From Petrolisthes cinctipes (taxonomy: Eukaryota; Arthropoda; Malacostraca; Decapoda; Porcellanidae), in assembly GCA_033782935.1 (NCBI GenBank), contig JAWQEG010000286.1:2679501-2743500 (forward strand): DNA of 64,000 nucleotides, given 5' to 3'. Every line of letters begins with the position of its first letter. Positions within the stretch are counted from its first letter, which is position 1. Of the stretch, positions 36,387-47,938 are shown in pieces. The notes under the pieces were generated by a model. That model did no database searches and was not told the origin of the DNA. It saw only the letters and a list, made by a program, of their open reading frames with translations. The position numbers and the translations under genes are program-made.

Positions 36387-38949
36387 CGAAAATTCGATAT
36401 TTTTGGGTCCCAGAAGTGATCTCTACATGCCTACTTAGTGCTAGAATATTTTCAAAATATAGGCCCAAAACATGCTAAAAATCGATATTTTAGGTGCCCA
36501 AAGTCGATATCTCAAATTCAGGCTCAAAACACCTGAAAATTCGATATTTTGGGGTCCCAGAAGCGATCTGTACTTGCCTACTCCGTGTTAGAGTATATTC
36601 AAAATACAGGCCCAAAACAAGCTGAAAATCGATATTTTAGGTGACCAAAGTCAATATGTGTATGCATCTTCTGCACCAGTTTATATCCCAAATTAAACCT
36701 CAAAACAACCGAAAATTCGATATTTTGGGGTCCCAGAAGTGATCTGTACATGCCTAGTCAGTGCTAGAATGTTTTCAAAATATAGGCTTAACACATGCTA
36801 AAAATCGATATTTTAAGTGTCCAAAGTCGATACCCGTTTCTATCTCAAATTCAGGCTCAAAACACCCGAAAAATCGATCTTTTTGGATACCAGAAGCGAT
36901 CTGTACATGCCTACTCCTAGTTAGAATGTTTTTAAGATACAGACCTAAAACATGCTCAAAATCGATATTTTAGGAGCCCGAAAGTCGATATGTGCATGCA
37001 TCTTTTGTACCCGTTTATATCTCAAATTCAGGCTCAAAACACCCGAAAATTCGATATTTTGGGGTCCAAGAAGCGATCTGTACATGCCTACTCAGTGCTA
37101 GAATATTTTCAAAATATAGGCCCAAAACATGCTAAAAATCGATATTTTAGGTGCCCAAAGTCTATATCTCAAATTCAGGCCCAAAACACGCAAAAATTCG
37201 ATATTTTGGGGTCCCAGAAGCAATCTGTACATGCCTACTCCGTGTTAGAGTATTTTCGATATACTGGCCCATACCATACTGAAAATCGATCATTTACGTG
37301 CCCAAAAGTCGATATGTGCATGCATCATCTGTACCCGTTTATATCTCAAATTCAGGCCCAAAACACCCGAAAATTCGATATTTTGGGGTCCCAGAAGCGA
37401 TCTGTACTTGCCTACTCCGTGATTGAGTATTTTCAAAATACAGGCCCAAAACAAGCTAAAAATCGATATTTTAGGTGACCAAAATCAATATGTGTATGCA
37501 TCTTCTTCACCCGTTTATATCCCAAATTCAACCTCAAAACACCCGAATATTCGATATTTTTGGGTCCCAGAAGGGATCTGTACATGCCTACTCAGTGCTA
37601 GAATGTTTTCAAAATATAGGCTCAAAACATGCTAAAAATCGATATTTTAAGTGTCCAAAGTCGATATGTGCATGCATCATCTATACCTGTTTGTATCTCA
37701 AATTCAGGCTCAAAACACCCGAAAATTCGATATTTTGGGGTCCCAGAAGTGATCTGTACATGCCTACTTAGTACTAGAATATTTTCAAAATATAGGCTCA
37801 AAACATGCTAAAAATCGATATTTTAAGTGTCCAAAGTCGATATGTGCATGCATCATCTATACCCGTTTGTATCTCAAATTTAGGCTCAAAACACCCGAAA
37901 ATTCGATATTTTTGGGTCCCAGAAGCGATCAGTACATGCCTACTCCGTGTTAGAGTATTTTCAAAATACAGGCCCAAAACATACTGAAAATCGATCTTTT
38001 ATGTGCCTAAAAGTTGATATGTGCATGCATCTTCTGTACCCGTTTATATCTCAAATTCAGGCTCCAAACACCCTAAAATTCGATATTTTGGGGTCTCAGA
38101 AGCGATCTGTACATGCCTACTCAGATGCAGGCCCAAAACATGCTGAAAATACATATTTTAGGTGCACAAAGTCAACATGTGTATGCATCTTCTGCACTCG
38201 TTTATATCTCAAATTCAACATCAAAACACCCGAAAATTCGATAATTTTGGGTCCCAGAAGCGATCTGTACATGTCTAGTCAGTGCTAGAATGTTTTCAAA
38301 ATATAGGCTGAAAAAATGCTAAAAATCGATATTTTAAGTGTCGAAAGTCGATATGTGCATGCATCATCTGTACCCGTTTATATCTCAAATTCAGGCTCAA
38401 AACACCCAAAAATTCGATATTTTGGGGTCCCTGAAGTGATCTGTACATGCCTACTTAGTGCTAGAATATTTTCAAAATATAGGCCAAAAACATGCTAAAA
38501 ATCGATATTTTAGGTGCCCAAAGTCGATATCTCAAATTCAGGCCCAAAACATCCGAAAACTCGATATTTTGGGGGCCCAGAAGCGAACTGTACATGCCTA
38601 CTCAGTGCTAGAATGTTTTCAAAATATAGGCTTAAAACATGCTAAAAATCGATATTTTATGTGTCCAAAGTCGATATGTGCATGCATCATCTGTAACCAT
38701 TTATATCTCAAATTCAGGCTCAAAACACCCAAACATTCGATATTTTGGGGTCCCAGAAGTGATCTGTACATGCCTACTTAGTGTTAGAATATTTTCAAAA
38801 TATAGGCCCAAAACATGCTAAATATCGATATTTTAGGTGCCCAAAGTCGATATCTCAAATTCAGGCTCAAAACACCTGAAAATTCGATTTTTTGGGGTCC
38901 CAGAAGCGATCTGTACTTGCCTACTCCGTGTTAGAGTATTTTCAAAATA
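36387..38949 (+). repeat. Last domain I monomers, with a private 19-bp deletion
   Basis: Full monomers and class B members continue; the last class C monomer of the window is near 38120. At about 36832 GTCGATACCCG lacks the 19 bases between GATA and CCCG, a third deletion in the same segment that is hit in class B and at 27.97/28.44 kb. Monomers at 37629 and 37805 are near-identical neighbours. GTCTATATCTC near 37165 has lost the GATATC site. Confidence 0.78.
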
Positions 38950-39090
38950 CAGGAACAAAACAAGCTGAAAATCGATATGCATCTTCTGCACCAGCTTATA
39001 TCCCAAATCCAACCTCAAAACACCATAAATTCGATATTTTTGGGTCCCAGAAGCGATATTTTGGGGTCCCAGAAGTGATCTGTACATGCC
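38950..39090 (+). repeat. Rearranged junction monomer between domains I and II
   Basis: At about 38978 AAAATCGATAT is joined to GCATCTTCTGCACC, losing 28 bases (TTTAGG to GTGTAT) between AT repeats. Just after, GATATTTTTGGGTCCCAGAAG at 39033 is followed 22 bases later by a second GATATTTTGGGGTCCCAGAAG at 39055, a short direct duplication. I saw no other monomer with both lesions. Domain II variants begin within the next kilobase. Confidence 0.85.
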
Positions 39091-40399
39091 TACTTAGTGC
39101 TAGAATATTTTCAAAATATAGGCCCAAAACATGCTAAAAATCGATATTTTAGGTGCTAAAAGTCGATATCTCAAATTCAGGCTCAAAACACCTGAAAATT
39201 CGATATTTTGGGGTCCCAGAAGCGATCTGTACTTGCCTTCTCCGTGTTAGAGTATTTTCAAAATACAGGCCCAAAACATGCTCAAAATCGATGTTTTAGG
39301 TGCCCAAAAGTCGATTTGTGCATGCATCTTCAGTACCCGTTAATATCTCAAATTCAGGCTCAAAACACCCGAAAATTCGATATTTTGGGGTCCCAGAAGC
39401 GATCTGTACATGCCTACTCCGTGTTAGAGTATTTTCAAAATACAGGCCCAAAACATGCTGAAAATCGATATTTTAGATGCCCAAAGTCAATATGTGCATG
39501 TATCTTCTGTACCCGTTTACATCTCAAATTCAGGCTCAAAACACCCGAAAATTCAATATTTTGGGGTCCCAGAAGCAATCTGTACATGCCTACTCAGTGC
39601 TAGAATATTATCAAAATGTAGGCTAAAAACATGCTAAAAATCGATATTTTAAGTGCCAAAAAGTCGATATCTCAAATTCAGTCCCAAAGCACCCGAAAAT
39701 TCAATATTTAGGGGTCCCAGAAGGGATCTGTACATGCCTACTCCGTGTTAGAGTATTTTCAAAATACAGGTCAAAAACATAGTGAAAATCGATCTTTTAG
39801 GTGCTCAAAAGTCGATATATGCATGCATCTTCTGTAACCGTTTATATATCAAATTCAGGCTCAAAACACCCGAAAATTCGATATTTTGGGGTCCCAGAAG
39901 CGATCTGTACATGCCTACTCAGTGCTAGAATGTTTTCAAAATATAGGCTCAAAACATGCTCAAAATCGATCTTTTAGGTGCCCAAAACTCGATATGTGCA
40001 TGCATCTTCGGTACCCGTTTATATCTCAACTTCTGGCCCTAAACACCAGAAAATTCGATATTTAGGTCCCAGAAGCGATCTGTACATGCCTACTCCGTGT
40101 TAGAGTATTTTCAAAATACAGGCAAAAAACATACTGAAAATCGATCTTTTATGTGCCCAAAAGTCGATTTGTGCATGCATCTTCTGTACCCGTTTATATC
40201 TCAAATTCTGGCCCTAAACACCCAAAAATTCGATATTTTGGGGTCATAGAAGCAATCTGTACATGCCTACTCAGTGCTAGAATATTTTCAAAATATAGGC
40301 TAAAAACATGCTAAAAACCGATATTTTAGGTGCCAAAAAGTCGATATCTCAAATTAAGGCCCAAAACACCCGAAAATTCGATATTTAGGGGTCCCAGAA
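39091..40399 (+). repeat. First domain II monomers
   Basis: Full monomers carry GATGTTTTAGG (near 39290), TTTAGATGCCC (near 39470) and TCTGGCCCTAAAC (near 40030). Class B members read GTGCCAAAAAGTCGATATC near 39660 and 40330. ATATTTAGGTCCC near 40060 is a private short form of ATATTTAGGGGTCCC. No gene or inserted element is seen. Confidence 0.78.
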
Positions 40400-42300
40400 G
40401 CGATCTGTACATGCCTACTCCGTGTTAGAGTATTTTCAAAATACATGCCCAAAAAAAAGCTGAAAATCGATATTTTAGATGCCCAAAGTCGAAATGTGCA
40501 TGTATTTTCTGTACACGTTTATATCTCAAATTCAGGCTCAAAACACCTGAAAATTCAATGTTTTGGAGTCCCAGAAGCAATCTGTACATGCCTACTCAGT
40601 GCTTGAATATTTTCAAAATATAGGCTGAAAACATGCTAAAAATCGATATTTTAGGTGCCAAAAAGTCGATATCTCAAATTAAGGCCCAAAACACCCGAAA
40701 ATTCGATATTTAGGGGTCCCAGAGGCGATCTGTACATGGCTACTCCGTGTTAGAGTATTTTCAAAATACAGGCCCAAAACATGCTCAAAATCGATGTTTT
40801 AGGTGCCAAAAAGTCGATATGTGCAAGCATCTTCAGTACCCGTTTAAATCTCAAATTCAGGCTCAAAACACCCGAAAATTCGATATTTTGGGGTCCCAGA
40901 AGCGATCTGTAGATGCCTACTCCGTGTTAGAGTATTTTCAAAATACATGCCCAAAACATGCTGAAAATCGATATTTTAGATGCCCAAAGTCAATATGTGC
41001 ATGTATCTTCTGTACCCGTTTATATCTCAAATTCTGGCCCTAAACACCCGAAAATTCGATAATTTTCGGTCCCAGAAGCGATCTGTACATGCCTACTCAG
41101 TGCTAGAATATTTTCAAAATATAGGCTCAAAACATGCTAAAAATATCTCAAATTCAGACCCAAAACACCCGAAAATTGGATATTATGGGGTCCCAGAAGC
41201 GATCTGTACATGCCTACTCCGTGTTAGAGTATTGACAAAATACAGGCCCAAAACATGCTCAAAATCGATGTTTTAGGTGCCAAAAAGTCGATATGTGCAT
41301 GTATCTTCAGTACCCGTTTATATCTCAAATTCAGGCTCAAAACACCCGAAAATTCGATATTTAGGGTTCCCAGAAGCGATCTGTACATGCCTACTCCGTG
41401 TTAGAGTATTTTCAAAATACATGCCCAAAACATGCTGAAAATCGATATTTTAGATGCCCAAAGTCGAAATGTGCATGTATTTTCTGTACCCGTTTATATC
41501 TCAAATTCTGGCCCTAAACACCCGAAAATTCAATATTTTGGGGTCCCAGAAGCAATCTGTACATGCCTACTCAGTGCTAGAATATTTTCAAAATATAGGC
41601 TGAAAACATGCTAAAAATCGATATTTTAGGTGCCAAAAAGTCGATATCTCAAATTAAGGCCTAAAACACCCGAAAATTCGATATTTAGGGGTCCCAGAGG
41701 CGATCTGTACATGCCTACTCCGTGTTAGAGTATTTTCAAAATACAGGCCCAAAACATGCTCCAAATCGATGTTTTAGGTGCCAAAAAGTCGATATGTGCA
41801 AGCATCTTCAGTACCCGTTTAAATCTCAAATTCAGGCTCAAAACACCCGAAAATTCGATATTTTGGGGACCCAGAAGCGATCTGTAGATGCCAATTCCGT
41901 GTTAGAGTATTTTCAAAATACATGCCCAAAACATGCTGAAAATCGATATTTTAGGTGCCCAAAAGTCGATATGTGCATGCATCTTCTGTACCCGTTTATA
42001 TCTCAAATTCTGGCCCTAAACACCCGAAAATTCGATATTTTTGGGTCCCAGAAGCGATCTGAACATGCCTACTCAGTGCTAGAATATTTTCAAAATATAG
42101 GCTCAAAACATGCTAAAAATAGATATTTTAGGTGCGTAAAGGCGATATTTCAAATTCAGGCCCAAAACACCCGAAAACTCGATATTATGGGGTCCCAGAA
42201 GCGATCTGTACATGCCTACTCCGTGTTAGAGTATTGACAAAATACAGGCCCAAAATATGCTAAAAATCGATGTTTTAGGTGCCAAAAAGTCGATATGTGC
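40400..42300 (+). repeat. Tandem repeat of period 975-1,002 bp, two copies
   Basis: Bases about 40400-41300 match 41375-42300. Shared markers are AAGTCGAAATGTGCATG, GTCCCAGAGGCGATC, GTGCAAGCATCTTCAG, CTGTAGATGCC and GAGTATTGACAAAATAC. The offset is 975 on the left and 1,002 on the right because copy 1 has lost about 26 bases near 41143, where AAAAAT is joined to ATCTC inside a class B monomer. That monomer is about 122 bp, the shortest I found. Confidence 0.82.
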
Positions 42301-45249
42301 ATGCATCTTCAGTACCCGTTTATATCTCAAATTCAGGCTCAAAACACCCGAAAATTCGATATTTTGGGGTGCCAAAAGCGATCTGTACATGCCTACTCCG
42401 TGTTAGAGTATTTTCAAAATACACGCCAAAAACATACTGAAAATCGATCTATTAGGTTCCCGAAAGTGCATTCATCTTCTGTACCCGTTTATATCTCAAA
42501 TTCTGGCCCTAAACACCCGAAAATTCGATATTTTGGGGTCCCAGAAGCGATCTATACATGCCTACTCAGTGCTAGAATGTTTTCAAAATATAGGCTCAAA
42601 ACATGCTCAAAATCGATATTTTAGGTGCCCAAAAGTCGATATGTGCATGCATCTTCTGTACTCGTTTATATCTCAAATTCAGGCTCAAAACACCCGAAAA
42701 TTCGATATTTTGGGGTCCCAGAAGCGATCTGTACATGCCTACTCAGTGCTAGAATATTTTCAAAATATAGGCTCAAAACATGCTAAAAATCGATATTTTA
42801 TTTGCGTAAAGGCGATATCTCAAATTCAGGCCCAAAACACCCGAAAATTCGATATTATGGGGTCCCAGAAGCGATCTTTACATGCCTACTCCGTGTTAGA
42901 GTATTTACAAAATACAGGCCCAAAAACATGCTCAAAATCGTTGTTTTAGGCGCCCAAAAGTCGATATGTGCATGCATCTTCAGTAACCGTTTATATCTCA
43001 AATTCAGGCTCAAAACACCGGAAAATTCGATATTTTGGGGTCCCAGAAGCGATCTCTACATGCCTACTCAGTGCTAGAAAGTTTTCAAAATATAGGCTCA
43101 AAACATGCTCAAAATCGATATTTTAGGTGAACAAAAGTCGATATGTGCATGCATCTTCTGTACTCGTTTATATCTCAAATTCAAGCTCAAAACACCCAAA
43201 AATTCGATATTTTGGGGTCCCAGAAGCGATCTGTACATGCCTACTCAGTGCTAGGATATTTTCAAAATATAGGCTAAAAACATGCTAAAAATCGATCTTT
43301 TAGGTGCCAAAAAGTCGATATCTCAAATTCAGTCCCAAAACACCCTAAAATTCGATATTTAGGGGTCCCAGAAGCGATCTGTACATGCCTACTCCGTGTT
43401 AGAGTATTTTCAAAATACAGGCCAAAAACATACTGAAAATCGATCTTTTAGGTGCCCAAAAGTCGATATGTGCATGCATCTTCTGTACCCGTTTATATCT
43501 CAAATTCTGGCCCTAATCACCCGAAAATTCAATATTTTGGGGTCCCAGAAGCAATCTGTACATGCCTACTCAGTGCTAGAATATTTTCAAAATATAGGCT
43601 GAAAACATGCAAAAAATCGATATTTTAGGTGCCAAATAGTCGATATGTGCAAGCATCTTCTGTACCCGTTTATATCTCAAATTCTGGCCCTAAACACCCG
43701 GAAATTCGATATTTTTGGGTCCCAGAAGCGATCTGTACATACCTACTCAGTGCTAGAATGTTTTCAACATATAGGCTCAAAACATGCTCAAAATCGATAT
43801 TTTAGGTGCCCAAAAGTCGATATGTGAATGCATCTTCTGTACTCGTTTATATCTCAAATTCAAGCTCAAAACACCTGAAAATTCGATATTTTGGGGGCCC
43901 AGAAGCGATCTGTACATGCCTACTCAGTGCTAGAATGTTTTCAAAATATTGGCTCAAAACATGCTCAAAATCGATATTTTAGGTGCCCAAAAGTCGATAT
44001 GTGCACGCATCTTCTGTACCCGTTTATATCTCAAATTCACGCTCAAAACACCCGAAAATTCGATATTTTGGGGTCCCAGAAGCGATCTGTACATGCCTAC
44101 TCAGTGCTAGAATATTTTCAAAATATAGGCTCAAAACATGCTAAAAATCGATATTTTATATGCGTAAAGGCGATATCTCAAATTCAGGCCCAAAACACCC
44201 GAAAATTCGATATTTTGGGGTCCCAGACGCGTTCTGTACATGCCTACTCTGTGTTAGAGTATTTTCAAAATACAGGCCAAAAACATACTGAAAATCGATC
44301 TTTTAGGTGCCCAAAAGTCGATATGTGCATGCATCTTCAGTACCCGTTTATATCTCAAATTAAGGCTCAAAACACCCTAAAATTCGATATTTTGGGGTCC
44401 CAGAAGCGATCTGTACATGCCTACTCCGTGTTAGAGTATTTTCAAAATATATGCCCAAAACATGCTGAAAATCGATATTTTAGATGCCCAAAGTCAATAT
44501 GTGCATATGTCTTCTGTACCCGTTTATATCTCAAATTCAGGCTCAAAACACCCGAAAATTCAATATATTGGGGTCCCAGAAGCAATCTGTACATGCCTAC
44601 TCAGTGCTAGAATATTTTCAAAATATAGGCTAAAAACATGCTAAAAATCGATCTTTTAGGTGCCAAAAAGTCGATATCTCAAATTCAGTCCCAAAACACC
44701 CGAAAATACGATATTTAGGGGTCCCATAAGCGATCTGTACATGCCTACTCCGTGTTAGAGTATTTTCAAAATACAGGCCAAAAACATACTGAAAATCGAT
44801 CTTTTAGGTGCCCAAAAGTCGATATGTGCATGCATCTTCTGTACCCGTTTATATCTCAAATTCTGGCCCTAAACACCGAAAATTCGATATTTTTGGGTCC
44901 CAGAAGCGATCTGTACATACCTACTCAGTGCTAGAATGTTTTCAAAATATAGTCTCAAAACATGCTCAAAATCGATATTTTAGGTGCCCAAAAGTCGATA
45001 TGTGCATGCATCTTCTGTACTCGTTTATATCTCTAATTCAAGCTGAAAACACCCGAAAATTCGATATTTTGGGGTCCCAGAAGCGATCTGTACATGCCTA
45101 CTCAGTGCTAAAATGTTTTCAAAATATAGGCTCAAAACAGGCTCAAAATCGATATTTTAGGTGCCCAAAAGTCGATATCTCAAATTAAGGCCCAAAACAC
45201 CCGAAAATTCGATATTTAGGGGTCCCAGAAGCGATCTGTACATGCCTAC
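42301..45249 (+). repeat. Domain II monomers with a 1,358-bp-offset duplication
   Basis: Bases about 42533-42850 match 43891-44210 with offset 1,358; both run into a class B monomer with TGCGTAAAGGCGATATC (TATTTGCG or TATATGCG before it). A private 8-bp loss occurs near 42465, where GGTTCCCGAAAGTGCATTC replaces the usual GGTGCCCAAAAGTCGATATG. Otherwise the tract is ordinary monomers, many of 177 bp, which gives long spurious open frames such as 43891-44610. Confidence 0.78.
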
Positions 45250-45906
45250 TCCGTGTTAGAGTATTTTCAAAATTCAGGCCCAAAACATGCTGAATATCGA
45301 TATTTTTGGTGACCAAAGTCAATATGTGTATGCATCTTCTATACTCGTTTATATCTCAAATTCACGCTCAAAACACCCGAAAATTCGATATTTTGGGATC
45401 CCAGAAGCGATCTGTACATGCCTACTCAGTGCTAGAATATTTTCAAAATATAGGCTCAAAACATGCTCAAAATCGATATTTTAGGTGCCCAAAAGTCGAT
45501 ATGTGCATGCATCTTCTGTACTCGTTCATATCTCAAATTCAGGCTCACAACACCCGAAAATTCGATATTTTGGGGTCCCAGAAGCGATCTGTACATGCCT
45601 ACTCAGTGCTAGAGTATTTACAAAATACAGGCCCAAAACATGCTCAAAATCGATGTTTTAGGTGCCCAAAAGTCGATATGTGCATGCATCTTCAGTACCC
45701 GTTTATATCTCAAATTCAGGCTCAAAACACCCGGAAATTCGATATTTTGGGGTCCCAGAAGCGATCTGTACATGCCTACTCCGTGTTAGAGTATTTTCAA
45801 AATACATGTTCAAAACATGCTCAAAATCGATATTTTAGGTGCCCAAAAGTCAATATGTGCATGTATCTTCTGTACCCATTTATATCTCAAATTCAGGCTC
45901 AAAACA
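45250..45906 (+). repeat. Block shared with about 50204-50764 (offset 4,954)
   Basis: Shared markers are TACTCGTTCATATCTC, GGCTCACAACACCCG and CAGTGCTAGAGTATTTACAAAATAC. The last marker joins a CAGTGCTAG left part to a GAGTATT right part and so records an exchange between two monomer classes. The right copy sits directly after the 856-bp repeat. Confidence 0.78.
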
Positions 45907-46259
45907 CCCGAAAATTCGATATTTTGGGGTCCCAGAAGCAATCTGTACATGCCTACTCAGTACTAGAATATTTTCAAAATTCAGGCCCAAAACATGCTGA
46001 AAATCGATATTTTTGGTGCCCAAAGTCAATATGTGTATGCATCTTCTATACTCGTTTATATCTCAAATTCAGGCTCAAAACACCCGAAAATTCGATATTT
46101 TGGGGTCCCAGAAGCGATCTGTACATGCCTACTCAGTGCTAGAATGTTTTCAAAATATAGGCTCAAAACATGCTCAAAATCGATATTTTAGGTGCCCAAA
46201 AGTCGATATGGGCATGCATCTTCTGTACTCGTTTATATCTCAAATTCTGGCTCAAAACA
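45907..46259 (+). repeat. 353-bp dimer unit, copy 1
   Basis: The unit is 176+177 bp. The first monomer has AAATTCAGGCCCAAAACATG, ATATTTTTGGTGCCC and TTCTATACTCG; the second has CAGTGCTAGAATGTTTTC, ATAGGCTCAAAACATGCTC and a four-A run. GATATGGGCATGC is private to this copy. Confidence 0.85.
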
Positions 46260-46612
46260 CCCGAAAATTCGATATTTTGGGGTCCCAGAAGCAATCTGTA
46301 CATGCCTACTCAGTACTAGAATATTTTCAAAATTCAGGCCCAAAACATGCTGAAAATCGATATTTTTGGTGCCCAAAGTCAATATGTGTATGCATCTTCT
46401 ATACTCGTTTATATCTCAAATTCAGGCTCAAAACACACGAAAAATCGATATTTTGGGGTCCCAGAAGCGATCTGTACATGCCTACTCAGAGCTAGAATGT
46501 TTTCAAAATATAGGCTCAAAACATGCTCAAAATCGATATTTTAGGTGCTCAAAAGTCGATATGTGCATGCATCTTCTGTACTCGTTTATATCTCAAATTC
46601 AGGCTCAAAACA
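46260..46612 (+). repeat. 353-bp dimer unit, copy 2
   Basis: The same two monomers are repeated with no spacer. Private changes are AACACACGAAAAATCG near 46434, CTCAGAGCTAG and AGGTGCTCAAAAG. Confidence 0.85.
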
Positions 46613-46789
46613 CCCGAAAATTCGATATTTTGGGGTCCCAGAAGCTATCTGTACATGCCTACTCAGTGCTAGAATGTTTTCAAAATATAGGCTCAAAACA
46701 TGCTCAAAATCGATATTTTAGGTGCCCAAAAGTCGATATGTGCATGCATCTTCTGTACTCGTTTATATCTCAAATTCAGGCTCAAAACA

Positions 46790-46877
46790 CCCGAAAATTC
46801 GATATTTTGGGGTCCCAGAAGCGATCTGTACATGCTTACTCAGTGCTAAAATGTTTTCAAAATATAGGCTCAAAACA
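46790..46877 (+). repeat. Half-unit A (88 bp) of the reference monomer
   Basis: The first half runs from CCCGAAAATTCGATATTTT to the first AGGCTCAAAACA. Its order of blocks is a TCGATATTTT core, a GG-rich segment with CCC, AAG, CGAT, CATGC, a variable middle, a CAAAAT-like segment and AGGCTCAAAACA. Half-unit B has the same order, so the halves look like diverged copies of one ancestral unit of about 88 bp. The 18-bp deletion class loses positions about 55-72 of this half. Confidence 0.8.
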
Positions 46878-46966
46878 TGCTCAAAATCGATATTTTATGT
46901 GCCCAAAAGTCGAAATGTGCATGCATCTTCTGTACTCGTTTATATCTCAAATTCAAGCTCAAAACA
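46878..46966 (+). repeat. Half-unit B (89 bp) of the reference monomer
   Basis: The second half runs from TGCTCAAAATCGATATTTT to the second AGGCTCAAAACA-type end (here AAGCTCAAAACA). By hand alignment with one or two single-base gaps it matches half A at roughly 60% of positions, highest in the first 36 bases and the last 15. The 29-bp deletion class loses positions about 39-67 of this half, overlapping in homologous position the segment lost from half A in the 158-bp class. Confidence 0.8.
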
Positions 46967-47113
46967 CCCGAAAATTCGATATTTTGGGGTCCCAGAAGCG
47001 ATCTGTACATGCCTACTCAGTGCTATAATATTTTCAACATATAATCTCAAAACATGCTAAAAATCGATATTTTAGGTGCGAAAAGGCGATATCTTAAATT
47101 CAGGCCCAAAACA

Positions 47114-47938
47114 ACCAAAGATTCGATATTTAGGGGTCCCAAAGCGATCTGTACATGCCTACTCAGTGCTAGAATGTTTTCACAATATAGGCTCAAAACA
47201 TGCTCAAAATCGATGTTTTAGGTGCCCAAAAGTCGATATGTGCATGCATCTTCTCTACTCGTTTATATTTCAAATTCAGGCTCAAAACACCCGAATTTTC
47301 GATATTTTGGGGTCCCAGAAGCGATCTGTACATGCCTACTCAGTGCTAGAATATTTTCAACATATAGGCTAAAAACATGCTAAAAATCGATATTTTAGTT
47401 GCGTAAAGGCGATATCTCAAATTCAGGCCCAAATCACCTGAAAATTCGATATTATGGGGTCCCAGAAGCGATCTGTATATGCCTACTCCGTGTTAGAGTA
47501 TTTTTAAACTACAGGCCAAAAACATACTGAAAATCGATCTTTTAGGTGCCCAAAAGTCGATATGTTCTTGCATCTTCTGTACCCGTTTATATCTCAAATT
47601 CTGGCCCTAAACACCCGAAAATTCAATATTTTGGGGTCCCAGAAGCAATCTGTACATGCCTACTCAGTGCTAGAATATTTTCAAAATATAGGCTGAAAAC
47701 ATGCTAAAAATCGATATTTTAGGTGCCAAAAAGTCGATATCTCAAATTAAGGCTCAAAACACCCAAAAATTCGATATTTTGGGGTCCCAGAAGCGATCTG
47801 TACATGCCTACTCCGTGTTAGAGTATTTTCAAAATACATGCCCAAAACATGCTCAAAATCGATGTTTTAGGTGCCAAAAAGTCGATATGTGCATGCATCT
47901 TCAGTACCCGTTTATATCTCAAATTCAGGCTCAAAACA
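47114..47938 (+). repeat. Mixed domain II monomers left of the 856-bp repeat
   Basis: Markers include GGGGTCCCAAAGCGATC near 47142 (three bases missing), TGCGTAAAGGCGATATC near 47402, GTATTTTTAAACTACAGG near 47505 and GTGCCAAAAAGTCGATATC near 47727. No gene or inserted element is seen. Confidence 0.77.

Larger units (their letters stand above)
1..38977 (+). repeat. Domain I of the array (subfamily I)
   Basis: This domain is defined by variants that are frequent here and absent or very rare to the right: the 158-bp monomer (CTCAGATGCAGG, about 29 copies seen between 2.4 and 38.1 kb), GATAATTTTGGG followed by TGTCTAGTCAG, AGAAGTGATCTG followed by CCTACTTAG, AAGTGTCCAAAG, ATTCAACCTCAAAACA and CCTAGTTAG. 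The 147-bp deletion monomer occurs throughout. Domain I is rich in offsets of several kilobases that duplicate whole blocks. Confidence 0.85.
46790..46966 (+). repeat. Reference full-length monomer, 177 bp
   Basis: This is a clean example in the phase that starts at CCCGAAAATTCG; the next CCCGAAAATTCG lies exactly 177 bases on. It carries every conserved block and the long form TGCCCAAAAGTCG. Because 177 is 59 x 3, neighbouring monomers of this class stay in the same reading frame, which accounts for the longer spurious open frames. The monomer holds short palindromes ATCGAT and TGTACA, a TGCATGCA element and six CpG positions in the consensus. Confidence 0.95.
46613..47113 (+). repeat. Run of near-identical 177-bp monomers, then one class B monomer
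   Basis: The phase points 46613, 46790 and 46967 are each 177 apart and the monomers are almost alike (TGTACTCGTTTATATC, ATAGGCTCAAAACATGCTC). This is the nearest thing in the window to simple monomeric amplification without higher-order pattern. The last monomer is class B with GTGCGAAAAGGCGATATC. Confidence 0.85.

Noticed and set aside
45306..46142. Open frame of 278 codons and similar frames at 43891-44610, 14377-15144 and 46366-47028
   Set aside because: The translation is the satellite monomer read in one frame with a 59-residue period. Start codons are often not ATG, frames end wherever a 176-bp monomer or point change occurs, and all three forward frames give similar open stretches. 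There is no recognisable domain.
46795..46812. Partial likeness of TTCGATATTTTGGGG to the CENP-B box
   Set aside because: By my count 7 of the 9 essential bases match (the A and the first C of CGGG do not). A/T-rich sequence gives such matches easily and CENP-B binding is best known from mammals, so I do not call a site.
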